NCBI RefSeq assembly: GCF_000512585.2
Contig: NC_089241.1
Location: 992,001-1,056,000, forward strand
DNA: 64,000 bases
DNA from: Kwoniella bestiolae CBS 10118
Taxonomy: Eukaryota > Basidiomycota > Tremellomycetes > Tremellales > Cryptococcaceae
Direction of reading: 5' to 3'
The notes beneath the pieces were generated by a model. It was not told where the DNA came from, made no database searches, and worked only from the letters and a program-made list of their open reading frames with translations. A program made the position numbers and the translations under genes. This document shows positions 49,816 to 61,300 of this stretch, piece after piece; positions within the stretch are counted from its first letter, which is position 1, and each line of letters starts with the position of its first letter.

Positions 49816-52800
49816 TCAATTCAACCTCGCCCCATTTCCATTCGTCCAAGCACTTCCCGGCCTACTATTCCCCATAATAGGACTACCCGGATTAAGCTCT
49901 ATGAACATCTCGTTCCCTCCTCCTCCCCCTCCCGCGCCGTAGGTGTATTCACCAAGAGATGAGCTCGTGGCACTTCGTGCAGGTACGGGTTTCGCCCCTG
50001 TTCCGCCCGATTGAGCAGTATACACGAATGGTGAGCCGCTACTCGACCCACTTTTGGGGGTAAGGTTTCCCCATGTCTTACCCGTCGATGGACTGCTTAT
50101 TGCTCCTCCGAAGAAACTTCTCGTAGCCGTACTAGGAACCATCTGAACCGGAGTTCCAGCGGGGGAAGATCGAAGTGGTATAGACCGGACAGAGCCGTTC
50201 AAAGCCAAGGGGAAGATACCTGAATCCGGTCGGGCAGCTGCCTGCGGCAGGATCGGCGTGGATGGTAGAGAAGGTAGGGATCCGACGTTTATATTACTTG
50301 TAGAGGATGGTGCGAAGACCAAGTTTGATAACCATGATTTCATCGTTCCGCTAGTTTTGTTGGATTTCACGCTTAATCCCCTACGCAATTCTTCGTCATC
50401 TACTAGCTGTTGCGTGTATTTCGGTGTCTTCGGTGTATTGTAGGTTGTCTCACTACCTGATCCCGTGGGTAAACCAGTACCAGGACCAGGGGTCTCACCA
50501 CCCCCTGCGTTGGTGACTAATTTCAGAGTAGAATCCGTACCTGTCGAGCCACTTCGATTGTATATCGAGCTTATAGCTTCTCTGACAGAGGTCAAGCGGG
50601 GTATATTAGACATGATGGAACTTCGCGTGGCTGTTCTTTGAACACCAATGGACGAAGAAGGGGAATTGGTCGACGGCGAGGTCGTATATTTACTATGACT
50701 GTATGGCGTCTGAGCCGTGGTGGGTGTATAATCCCCATACTCAGCAGGGATAGGCGGCGGAGTGATTGGCCTTTGGTTCGGAGCAGGGTAGTTGTCCAGT
50801 GCGATATCGTCATACTCTGGTTTATATTTTGACGAACCCAGCGGATTCATACGTTCGATCAAAGGTGATTTCCTAGAAGCCAAACTTCCAGAAGAAGGTG
50901 AGATGGCCCGATTGGCACTTTGCACCCAACCGTTTCCCGTTGGTGTCGGCGTGGATGTAGATGCCGAAGGGGAGGGATTGACCACTTGCCATCCTGGTGA
51001 AGTCGATGGGTTAGGGGCGGTATTGGATCGAGGGTTCACAGGTCTATAAGCTGATTTACCTGAGGTCGACACGGCGGAACATTCCGGCGAGGGTGGTTGA
51101 TAGGGTATGTAATCTGGATAATCAGGTGGAGGCGAATTGAAGGGAGGTGGAATAGCCTGTATTGGCTGTGCATTGTTGATGCTCTGGTTGTGGGTCCCGC
51201 TTCCAGGCGTATTGGTGTTTGGACTTCTCGTAGCTGATAGGTCCAACCCCGCCGGTCTACCTGTACCCCAGATATACTCACCGGTATTATTCAGAGATTG
51301 ACCAGAGGCGGGAGTGTTGGGTGAAAGTAAGGATGAAGCGGGTCTTCTCCAGTCGTTCAATGTGGAAGTGGAGAATGTTTTACCGGAATTTAGAGGTCCG
51401 TCTTTACCTATTCCATTGGCGAAGGCGTATTGAGCTTGATGTTGTCTTGGTCTGGATGAGGCGGTTCTTCGTTTGTTACGACGGACAATGATCAACCAGC
51501 ATAGTCCGATGAGAATTATGAGGAGGGATACTCCACCTGATATACCTGCTATCAAAGGTATGTGACTGTGGGGTGGACTCGACATTAGCGATAGTCTTGT
51601 GCTCATCCAGATATACTCTCGCGGTAGGTGGTCAGACTCACGACTTCTCTTCTGGCTGAGGGATGCTCAACAAAGCATAATCCACAATCAACTGCTCGCC
51701 TTGTTGATTATTTACGATACTCAATGTATGAGTTTCGTTGGGGTTGAAACCGCCTCCGACATATAGCAGGGCACCATGAGTCTCCCAAGCATTCTACATG
51801 GTATCATAGGTATATTCCATCAGCATTTCCGACCCATCCTTTACACACGGAGAGTAGAGAGGGAGGCTTGGTGAACACACGACCAACCTTCATATTGATA
51901 TCCTGTTGTATCTGACCATCGAGCGATACTTGGGCTGTACCGGAGTTCGGACCAGAAAGACCATACACGTAGATCGCTTCGCCTTTGAACAATATGACGA
52001 GATATCAGTATCACCCATTTCGTTTGATATTCTACCCCCAATCGCATCCTAAATTACAAAAGATCCAGAGGGCTTCCTTGGTAACATGCCTTGATTGCTA
52101 TTCTTATACTCACTCTGAAAAGTCAGTTCGACCTTCGCTCCCATCGTCGTAGTACCCGCTAGTGATCCCCCAAAGAACCCATTCAACCCATCACCCTCGT
52201 ACATAGTTTTGAGCGTCAAATTCGAGAACGGTTGATCGGCACTGCCCGTGGATAATGGGGTCCATTGGTCTGAAGCGGTATAATTGAACATCGCATCGGT
52301 GTTATCAACCGTCCGATTTGCGGCACTACATGAACGAGACATGTGAGTTGCAGTGTAAGCGACGATCAACGGGACAACGAGCACAGGACACAGCTCACCT
52401 TCCAGAGATGTACATTGGCAATTCCCCTTCCAAACCCATGAATTCCATTCCTCTTCCGCTCTTCCCTCTGAGTTCTATCATATGCAGTCCATTCGGTAGA
52501 TCGTCTTTCACATATTCGTTTGAATCTTTTGGACATGCGTCCAGCCAGTCCGTGCCATTTATTCTATATTCCGCTGCACATTGTTGAGGTTGTCCTTTAT
52601 CGTTGTCGGATGAGAAAGAAGATGAAGTTTGGAATCGTATTGCTGAGGCTATGTTGGGCACTCACAATCAGTATCATCCTCGTCTAATTACTAGTCACAA
52701 TTTCCGTGGTAGTGTCTCAGCGCTGGATGGTATTCGGCCCATTCAGGTGGGACTCGAAGACACCGCCACAGCAACTGACCATTAGGCCAGAAGGTAACAA

Positions 52801-53069
52801 TCATTAGAAGTTCGCTTCTAAAACCGGCTATATGGGTGTACCCCAAGTTTGGTGTACGAGTCCGGCAGATCACCGTGATAGAATGTACGATTGTATGGAC
52901 CAAACTCACCAGTCACATTGATGCTCACCACCGCATCGCCCGAAGCGGTCGTATGAAACGTCTGATCCCATCCATCTCCCTTCGGTCTGTATGCGCCCAA
53001 CCATGAGTTCGAGGGGGTGTAGTTGAACAGGGGTGACGTGTCGGATATGAAGAATGGGATTGATGGCAT
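49816..53069 (-). CDS. Single-pass membrane protein with duplicated ectodomain
   Basis: Exons in coding order: 52910-53069, 52399-52648, 52114-52325, 51888-51982, 51642-51793, 49816-51565 (2619 nt, 872 aa). The ectodomain has two related modules: ISDTSPLFNYTPSNSW and VDNTDAMFNYTASDQW each open a beta-rich unit, and many N-x-S/T sequons are present. One transmembrane helix at about residues 293-313 (LIAGISGGVSLLIILIGLCW) is followed by RRNKRR and a 550-residue Ser/Pro/Thr-rich cytosolic tail. This layout is common in basidiomycete surface proteins of unknown function. The modelled start lacks a signal peptide (see findings), so an upstream exon may be missing. The 261-bp first intron was chosen because it joins VSINVT to ASAIRFQ, parallel to the second module. 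Confidence 0.72.
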
Positions 53070-54652
53070 GATGAATCCGTTTATCTAACTTGCCGTTTCT
53101 GTCGCTTGGGACAGCCACAGGGCAAAGAATAGGGAAAGGTCGATTTGCACGCAGATGAGTCCAGCCTAGGGTTGAGGTGAGAGTTGATAGTGATAAGGTG
53201 GATTATACATGTACTGTACGTTGAAAGTACACTGAAGGGAATGGGGTATGATTGATTATACGTGTATCGGGCCAGGCCAGGTCTAGGTCGTGAAGGCGGC
53301 TCCGATCGAAGTAGTTCCAGCTGGGTATCCGAGGATTCCGAGTTGTTCGTTTCGTGAGGGTAGAGAAGAATGGTTTCCGACTATACAATAGTCTCGTGAA
53401 GGATCGGATACAGTACCACAATATCCCAAGGTGAAGTACGGTACTTGGTGGGTCCAGTGGAGTCAACGAGCAAAGCCAACACACAAACAAAGAACGAGAA
53501 ATGATGGAGTAAGTGATTTACTGCAAGTGTACAGTTGATCCTTTCTCTTTCTCTTGGATTTTGCCGGGTGATCCAGCAATTTCACACAGACACAGACAAA
53601 TCAAATCAACATACACGAGTACATTGTATCTCGTCAGTACAGGCAACAATCAAATGAGCATAACTCAGTACTCTACTCCGTACTTCCTGAGAGTCCATGT
53701 CCCATATCCGTGCGACAAAATCTCAACTCGAAAGATGAACCCCTTTGATACTCAACACCCTTTGTCCATTAAACCGTTTATTACCTCAATCTCCTTGACG
53801 TCCTTTGAAAGACAAAGATACAAATAGGCGATCTCCTACTCCGTCAAAAGAACTTCAACAGAAATCATTCAATGATCATCTCTTACCCCCGTCCTCTCAC
53901 CCGCTCAGCAGGTAGGTAAGAACGGACTCATTCTCCCTGCCTTTTGGTTATCGTAACTGGTTTAATTTCCCCTTAAAGGCATACATACACCCAAATCAGT
54001 AGAACACTTCTAGACCACCAATCGATAGTTTAGGCGAAGATCGAAAGTAACGCGCAGAGATGGCGGTGCACTGCAGTGTGACGGAAAGGATGTAAAGTAT
54101 TGTATACTATATGAAAGACGACTTGACCATCAGCTGAAAACATTACGACTGGACCAAGAAGGGCGAATTAGCAAGACTAAACACCGATCGAATGCGCTCA
54201 CCCATAGGATCCCGCAAGTCGCAAGATTCCTTGAGGTTTCGATCGTTTCTTCCAACTTCTTGTCCTTTCCATACCGTGCGGCTCACTTTGCACAGCTTAC
54301 ACCAGTAATCCAACAACAATGCGCCTTTCCGCCCTCGAACGAAGAACAGAGTTGTTTACTTGATTCATGAACATTACAACAGGTATAGTAGAACGGCAGA
54401 AATGATAAAGACGGATTAATCATATAACAGGGTAGGATAGCAATTGTGAATGATTGAATGGGAGCGTAAGAGGGAAGCACATGTTGCCGATTGAAAGGTG
54501 ATGATGGTATATTAAGAAACGGGTATGGGTGCATGAAGGTGGAACAATGAGTGATGAATGGCGAAGAAAGAAGTGAAACGCGGTATCGGGAAAGAGTTGC
54601 GTAAAGATTCACATTCAAGTCCCTCCCTCCGTAATCTGTCTATGCGGAAGCC
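53070..54652. other. 1.6 kb intergenic region
   Basis: Upstream of the membrane-protein gene and downstream of UBC8. May hold a missed first exon of the membrane protein near 53085-53500; otherwise nothing recognised. Confidence 0.5.
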
Positions 54653-56035
54653 CTAATCATCCATCTTACCCATTATATCATCTTCATCGCTTAATTCACC
54701 CATATCACTCATCTTATCATCTTCATCGTCGTCCTCATCGTCTTCGTCTGTTGCTCCATTCCCATTGGTCTTCTTACTGTCTCCATTCGTATGTCCATTC
54801 CCGTTGGCATTCGCATGTCCAATGACTTTCTTTCGTAACGGTGTCCCATTTCCTACTTCCTCGTCATCTTCATCATCTTCATCATCGTCTCCCGCCTGAT
54901 TGGCAACTTCTGGCGTAGCATATCGTTCAACGTAAGATTCCACCTTCTTGGCGTATGCTTTGGGATCACGCATGAGTAATGCGGCTGCTTCTCCGTTGAG
55001 TGGGTCGGCGGGATTGGGGTATCGCAGTAACTGAGGTAGGAAGATCTCGAAGATGTTGATGAGTTCTATATTGTGATTGAAGAGCGGTATTAGAAATGTC
55101 GCTGAGAAAGGATTGCAGGTTGTAGTTATCCCAACGAGAGAGTGAAACTGGAAGAAACCTACCAAACATGGGTGACCAAGTCTGATTTATAACATCTAAA
55201 CAGACACTTCCGCTCCTACCGTCAAAAAGGGAAAATCGTTAGCTGAAATCTCATTCAAAGACGGGTAGTGCAATTCCAGCCAAGTATGCATGAGTTGAAC
55301 TCACAGTTCATCAATGTTAGGATGGAAGATCTTATTCATGAATCCAATACTAGGTGATTTGTAGGGGAAAGCTTCTGGTAACTCGACATGAATCTTCCAT
55401 ACTCCTTTTGCGAAGGGTGCTGTAGTCGGCCGACCAACGTTAGCATTGTGCGGACATGTGCGATACCAATGCGGGAACGGGGATACGGTGGCAATGCGGC
55501 GATGAGGGGAGATACAAGAGAGAAGTAGAGTGATTGAAGGTTGTTCAGAAATGAGACGACTCACTCTCAGCCGGGCCATGAAATTTCACCGTGAATTCTG
55601 ACATCTTGTTATTGACCAGTGTGACTTGATAGTCCGACATCAGGCTGTATGGGTGGCAAACGAGATAGCAAAGGTAGCGTTAGCTTCTGATGATATCGTT
55701 CCCAGTGGTACGAGGTACGGAAGCTTACAGCTTCATGACATCCGTGTCTACTCGTCGCTTGGGAGAGCTGTAGAGACGCCAGAGAGAGGTTATCAGCAAC
55801 GGTGGACTTGGTAGAAAGGATGGGAAGCGAGCCGTGTATGGTGAATGAGCAGGAATAGAAACTTATCATTTTGAGCTTGTATGGCTTGTACCTGTGAATC
55901 TTAAGTTGGTGAGCTGGATTATGCGTGGTAAGAGAGTTGATAGTATGATTATCACTATTAAAAAGGTATTTGATCAGTGAGAATGGACAAGAGATAGAGA
56001 TAGAGATACCTTATCGTTTCCAATCCCTTCCCCAT
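54653..56035 (-). CDS. UBC8: Ubiquitin-conjugating enzyme E2, UBE2H/Ubc8 type
   Basis: Exons in coding order: 56010-56035, 55729-55767, 55565-55644, 55305-55419, 55163-55215, 54653-55065 (726 nt, 241 aa). SPKRRVDTDVMKLL, the UBC core GVWKIHVELPEAFPYKSPS, FMNKIFHPNID, and the active-site Cys92 in SGSVCLDVINQTW are near-identical to UBE2H; PNPADPLNGEAA follows. The acidic C-terminal tail (Asp/Glu runs, ending GKMDD) is characteristic and longer than in yeast. Ubc8 works with the GID/CTLH E3 ligase in regulated degradation of gluconeogenic enzymes. The first exon (MGKGLETI) is least certain: it needs a 242-bp intron, and no other ATG before exon 2 joins in frame. Confidence 0.9.
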
Positions 56036-56384
56036 CACTGTGACAGATACAACAGATCATGTCATTCATGCCCATTCGGGTACCGTAAAGTGCGCTCAGA
56101 TCCGGGGTAAAATGTGGGGTACTCTCCTAGCACTCAGATTGTCAGACTGCCACTTGTACTTTTTACCGAATATGCTTCCGTTCGCATGTCAACCTGACCC
56201 TTTTCCTCCTACATGGCAAGCATCATTATCAGGCTCATTCGCCCCCTTTGATAGATGTTAACCAATACTCTCTTCGACATTTGCATCAACCTCGACATCA
56301 AGGAGGAGTGTGATAACATCAAGCATCCATATTGTGATATTCTAGTATAATAACCTATCGTCGATACCCATCATTATCAGCACA
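56036..56384. promoter_or_regulatory. Divergent promoter, UBC8 / NDUFA11-like
   Basis: 349 bp between divergent starts; no strong motif recognised. Confidence 0.5.
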
Positions 56385-57246
56385 ATGGCCTCCTCATCGC
56401 ATCCCCTACTCCCTCCTCTCTCCGGAAAAGCATACTTCATCCCATCACCACACGAAGAACACAACTTCCACCCTCACCCTTCGCTCCAGCTAGCAACTCA
56501 GGTAACGCTTCAGTCAGCCGGTGTGGGATTGTTGGTCAGTGCAGTGCAAAATGCTTTGGACAAGTGGGTAAACCTATTCTGTGTATACATACACAACCTT
56601 CTGGGCCAGCTGTGTGTTGTCGTGATGAGATACAAAATAGCTAATAATGGGTTTATACCTAGACACAACGCAGGTGCTATGGGTATCTTCACTAGAACGG
56701 GAGGAACAATTGGATTCTTCGGTGAGCTATTCATCGTTTTCCGTTGACGATTCAGCTCATACGATTGATGTCAAACAGCTGCTATGGGATTCTCATTCTC
56801 CTTCGTACAAGCAATCACAGCTAACATCCGAGAGGTAAGCCCAAGCAGCATCTTCATCTATTCAGGTGTTCTTGTTTGTATATCATAGAGCTGATATCAA
56901 GTTTAATCTCACATAGACCGACGATGCATTGAACGGAGCCGCAGGAGGATGTGCAGCAGGTTTCCTAGCCGGTGTGAGAGCCAAATCGTTACCTATGGCC
57001 TTCGGTGCTTGCGCGGGTATGGGTACTTTGATCGGTACTTTCAACGCTGCTGGTAACGTGAGTCTCACTCTTTCAAAATCGAATCAGCTATGATGTCCGG
57101 GAATTTCGCGCAGGTAGCTGATACATCGCCTCATATTGTCGTAGTCCCTCACCGGTACAAATCGAAAATTACTTCCTCGACCCGAACGAGAAGAATTACG
57201 TCAGGCATTCTTCAAGCAGCCCAAACATGCTGAGGAAGTAGCATAA
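56385..57246 (+). CDS. Complex I accessory subunit, NDUFA11/21.3 kDa type
   Basis: Exons 56385-56563, 56663-56721, 56779-56834, 56917-57057, 57145-57246 (537 nt, 178 aa). Tim17/22-like fold with Gly/Ala-rich transmembrane helices: STLQSAGVGLLVSAVQNAL-type helix 1, GAMGIFTRTGGTIGFF, then GAAGGCAAGFLAGVRAKSLP and GACAGMGTLIGTFNAAG. The GFLAGxRxxSLP and C-terminal LPRPEREELRQAFF blocks fit the fungal 21.3 kDa NADH:ubiquinone oxidoreductase membrane subunit (human NDUFA11). It would sit in the inner mitochondrial membrane. A plain TIM22-family translocase is the main alternative. Confidence 0.82.
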
Positions 57247-57387
57247 GGGATATCGAGTATACTATGCAATAGATATATGGGATAGATCATCATGCACTGG
57301 ATACCACAACATCCAAAAGAAACAATAAAGATTGAAGGTGCATGAGGGGGAATGTCTCTTGACATAACAAGATAACTAACGCGCGGT

Positions 57388-57409
57388 GCAAAAAAGTATT
57401 CTTTTTTGC
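57388..57409. repeat. 9-bp inverted repeat, 4-nt loop
   Basis: GCAAAAAAG and CTTTTTTGC flank TATT. Could be a bidirectional terminator/poly(A)-type hairpin, or a Pol III T-run for a transcript on either strand. Confidence 0.85.
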
Positions 57410-57451
57410 CCAACATATTACTTTATTCAATTTCAATATATCTTTATCATT

Positions 57452-57760
57452 AACCCAGTTGGTCGTAACCACGGGTAACCGATTTGCCCACTCAATCAAC
57501 CATCTTCCAACCTTCGCAAGGCCGGAAGCACGCTTCATCGATACGGTGGGACTCACCACCTGTGATATTCCACGTGCCCCGATCGCCCTGGACCGGTCTT
57601 GTGGTATTTGTTTACAGGAGGTACCAAGCTCCGGGTATGTGCACGTCTCGGGCAGTGAATTGGCGGTGAACCCCATGCCGGGGAACCCTTCCGCACCCAC
57701 GAGCAGTCCCGCGCTATAAGCGCAGGTCAGGCTTCCGGTGAGACCAATTCGAACTCCTCA
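57452..57760. other. GC-rich non-coding island, candidate structured RNA
   Basis: Base composition is clearly richer in G+C than the flanks. Both strands happen to carry 86-136 codon open frames, but neither shows codon bias or a recognisable protein. Possible stem segments are seen (e.g. CCCCATGCCGGGG). I could not place it in a known ncRNA class. Confidence 0.3.
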
Positions 57761-58363
57761 GTGCATATACCAGATACAGACATTCATGCCTTATAAGTAT
57801 GGGTACTGGTAGGTATCGTTAGATCATCTTTTGCGACTTGGCAGATAACGCCGCGGACTTGAGTGAACAATTCACGTGACAGGTTCGAACCCAGATGTCA
57901 CTGTGAGTGCCACTTACATGTTATTGATTGGTATTACAATGCAAAGGGCGAAAAAACCAAGGCATTGTAACGAGTCAAAGGTATACTACTCGTCTATCTT
58001 GCAGAGTGTTCAATGTATGTGTGTAGGACAGGAAACATGATATTATGTATGCGTGAGAATACTATACATTTCTAATCAAGTAGTCGATTGATACTATTCA
58101 CTAAGTTACTTTTACTATATACAAGATAACCAACCAATATTGCGATTTTCATTCCATCACCATAAAAACTGAGAAAGAAAAGCTGATAAGACGGATTGAC
58201 CATTTACTTCGGAAGATTGAAAAGTTTGATACGTCAAAGGTTTGTACATCTGAGAGATTTGAGAAGAAAACCGATTCAAGGAAGCAGAGTATATGAACTA
58301 GGGAAATGTTTGGGTGAATCCAGACAATCGCAGGGACTTGGGGCTGATAGCGAAGCTTCGACA

Positions 58364-61300
58364 TTACATGTACTGCAATACCCATCAGCAACTTCCGATG
58401 CGCACTATAAGATAAACAAACTCACCCAACCAACGTTGTTGACTAGAAGAAATATGATCCGATCAGTTTTCTCACCCTCTACTCGTACAATCATACAGCG
58501 ATCACACAAACTCACATTCAGCATCAGCCTCGATTCGTTTTTCTGTGCATCCAACAGTCAGCGCAAGTCTTCCCGTCGGAAGTGATGCCAAAGAAACTCA
58601 CTGATCCTGAGCGGGTCAAAAGTCATCGTCTCTCTTCTGCCTCCGGAGCCAGAAGAAGGAGCAGTAGATGCTGCTTCGGTCGTCGTGTCTTCGGTATAGA
58701 CCCAATCTCGGACTTTCTCAGCAACAATGTCGGCATACTGAAAGATTTGGAACAATCAGTATCATACATAGCGTGCTCGATGGAATGGAGGGATAGCACT
58801 CACGTAGGCCACCGGAACAAGCTAGAAATAACGACCAGCAACATCAGCTCGACTCTGAAGAAAAGCAAAGTTGTAGTGACTTACAGAAACAGATCTCGTA
58901 GCTCTGGCGAAAGTGTAACAGAGATCATTCACAAGCTTTTGGAGCTTGTCGGCGGTGTACTGAGTAAAGTGTAGAGGGGCTGTATCAGCGATAATCTCCC
59001 CGTTGAGACACACTTCATTCTGACTCACTTTGTTCTCATCGGCGACGACAACACTGCGAAATGGGAACAGTCAGCGCTGCGATGGAAATGAACTGCATCG
59101 AGAGGACAAACTTACTAGTGGGTGGGGCGAGCCGTTCCTTGAAGACCGGCATGAGCCTGTACAAAGTTAGTAGGTATACCTTACTAACGTATCACATCAA
59201 GCGACCAAACTTACTTGGAGATAAAAGTCATGAACCATGGGCGAAGTGACTTGTTTATCGACAATAGTACCTAAAGCAATGGTCAGCGTAGCGCTCGTCC
59301 ATTCGTGTCCTCTCGAAAGTAAGACTCACCAGGCGGAAGGTTACCGGTTCTATCCTTATCTTGATCGGCTTGAGCAAAGAATCTCATTGCATGTCGCTTA
59401 GCACAGATGACAAAGGTGATCTTGGGCATGTATTTGCCGAATCTTGCTGCAGCTCGCTTGATGGCAGCCACCTCGAACCTATCAGATTGTGGTCAGCGTG
59501 CTATTATCCGACTGGACCGGTGTCGAACTTACTGCACACAATGAGCATATTGACCTTCCGACACACCATCTCGGAAGAACAGAATCTTTTCAGGCTTGCT
59601 TTTTGTGTTCTTCTCGAAGTTGACGATATGGTCGTACATCATATTTTCGAGGTCTGCGATGATTTCACTGATCAAAATGTGTAAGCTGTTGATATTTTGT
59701 CTTAGTTCTCGTTAGAATGGAAACCACTCACACTCGGCCTTCTTGTTGTCTGATAGCGGGCGTAAATTTGTGATTGTCTCCGTTGATGGCTGCAATACTG
59801 ACGGCGATGGAAGGAGACAATAGACCATCCTTAGGAGGAGGATGAGTCACCTATTATCACATGGGAAAATTCAGATTAGCTTTTCCATGCAGAGATCCAC
59901 TTAGGGTCACTCACGTCAGCTCCAACCATCATGGTGTTCTTCTCGATCTATCGTTCAAATATCCATCAGTATGATTTCAAGTTGAATGGTTAACCTGTGA
60001 AATCCGATGCTCACTCCGTGTGCCACGACGTGGGTAATACCACCGAGCTTAGCATGCATTTTCATGGCAACGTTACCGCAATACTTGAAAGCAGAGCCTG
60101 TCAGCTCGGGATGTACCTTACACAATAAGAATGAAAGAACTCACTTGATCAATACCTCTGTCGCTCTTGATCTTGGCCGATTGAAGACATTGAGTCACGA
60201 CAGGCTAGAACGGGGAATTGAACTCAGCTTGTGCCTCGCATGAATATGTCACATGAAGAGACCAACCTTCAAAAGGCCTTCCGCTGTTCAGATGGAGAGT
60301 GACTGTCAGTCCCCTGTCAAGGTAGCATTCAGTAAAGCTTACCTGCAACAGCTTTGATCGCTTTGTACATCCCGGTTTCCTTTCGCTGGTATAATTGAAA
60401 ACCCAGACGATCAGCAAGTCAAAGATACACCGCTACCAGACAGGTGACTTACAGGCATTATCACGAGGATCAATTGGGGATTCAACTTCGTCTTCATGTA
60501 AGCCGCTCTAGCAGCTTCTTGAAGACCAGGTTTGATTCCTCCAAATTCGGTTTCTACACCAGTAATTATGCATGAGTTACATGCCCATCACAGACAGAAA
60601 GGTTGAATTGTCACTTACTACCATGAGGATTGGCCATAAGGCAGTCAGGTTGCTTGTTATCGACCTTGCAGCCTGGACGGGGAGCTTTGAATTAGCTGTC
60701 TGTTTATCACAGCGAATGGTAGATGGCGGACCTACCATATTGGTTAAGCACGCCAACGAAGCTAGAATGAACATAATCAGCATCCGAAATCAGTGGTTCC
60801 AGATTGGGCAATACTCACTATGTGATGAATTTTTCTGCAAGCGAAGATGACAGTTCAAGTCAGTCCAGGTGAAATGTATTGAGTTGGGAGGTACTCACGC
60901 ATATCTTGTACATTGCATCTATCATCGAATGATACCACAGACCAAGACTTGAGAGGTTTACCAGGTTTCGTGAACTGGAGAAGGAAAATCAGCGAAACTG
61001 GCAGAAGGAAGATATGTTCCACGTACTTGGACTTGCTTCAGGTTCCACCCTCTGGAGATGTCACGGGTCGTAAGCTCAATACTGCACTCAGCCTGTTCAA
61101 GCAACGCGATGTTACTCACCCGAAATTGGCTCGAAGACTCTTATTGTTGCCGTACAAGACATTTGGCGGATTGAGGACTCTAGCAGGGACGGTCATCATG
61201 TTCTTGTTGACCTCCACTCCCCACGCTTTGATCTTCGGAAGGTTGCTGTAATCGAGTTTCATTCTCCAACCTTGGACTATAGAGAGAAGGTGGTTCGTCA

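Larger units (their letters stand above)
57247..58363. other. 1.1 kb convergent intergenic region with GC-rich island
   Basis: Between NDUFA11-like (+) and Argonaute (-). AT-rich at both ends, with an unexplained GC-rich block at about 57452-57760 and a GGTTCGAACC palindrome at 57882-57891. No credible CDS. Confidence 0.5.

Noticed and set aside
52650..52909. Extra exon in the membrane-protein gene reading VPPEWAEYHPALRHYHGN
   Set aside because: It ends in a stop in the only open frame; skipping the whole 261 bp joins the two beta strands in the same way as in the second module.
55609..55869. 86-codon minus-strand frame overlapping UBC8 exons 2-3
   Set aside because: Runs out of frame through UBC8 exon 2 and an intron.
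57500..57600. Resemblance of the island to the 3' helix-5 strand of SRP RNA (CCTGTGA...CCAC.TGC)
   Set aside because: The 5' Alu domain and the conserved helix-8 GGAA/AGCAG element are not in the right order, and fungal SRP RNAs do not conserve that strand.
57290..57719. Overlapping 136- and 86-codon frames on both strands of the GC-rich island
   Set aside because: Open on both strands because of composition; no domain, no codon pattern. Kept only as a non-coding candidate.
57839..57900. tRNA-like A box (TGGCAGATAACG) and B box (GGTTCGAACC)
   Set aside because: The T-stem positions do not pair and no D-arm or acceptor stem can be built on either strand.
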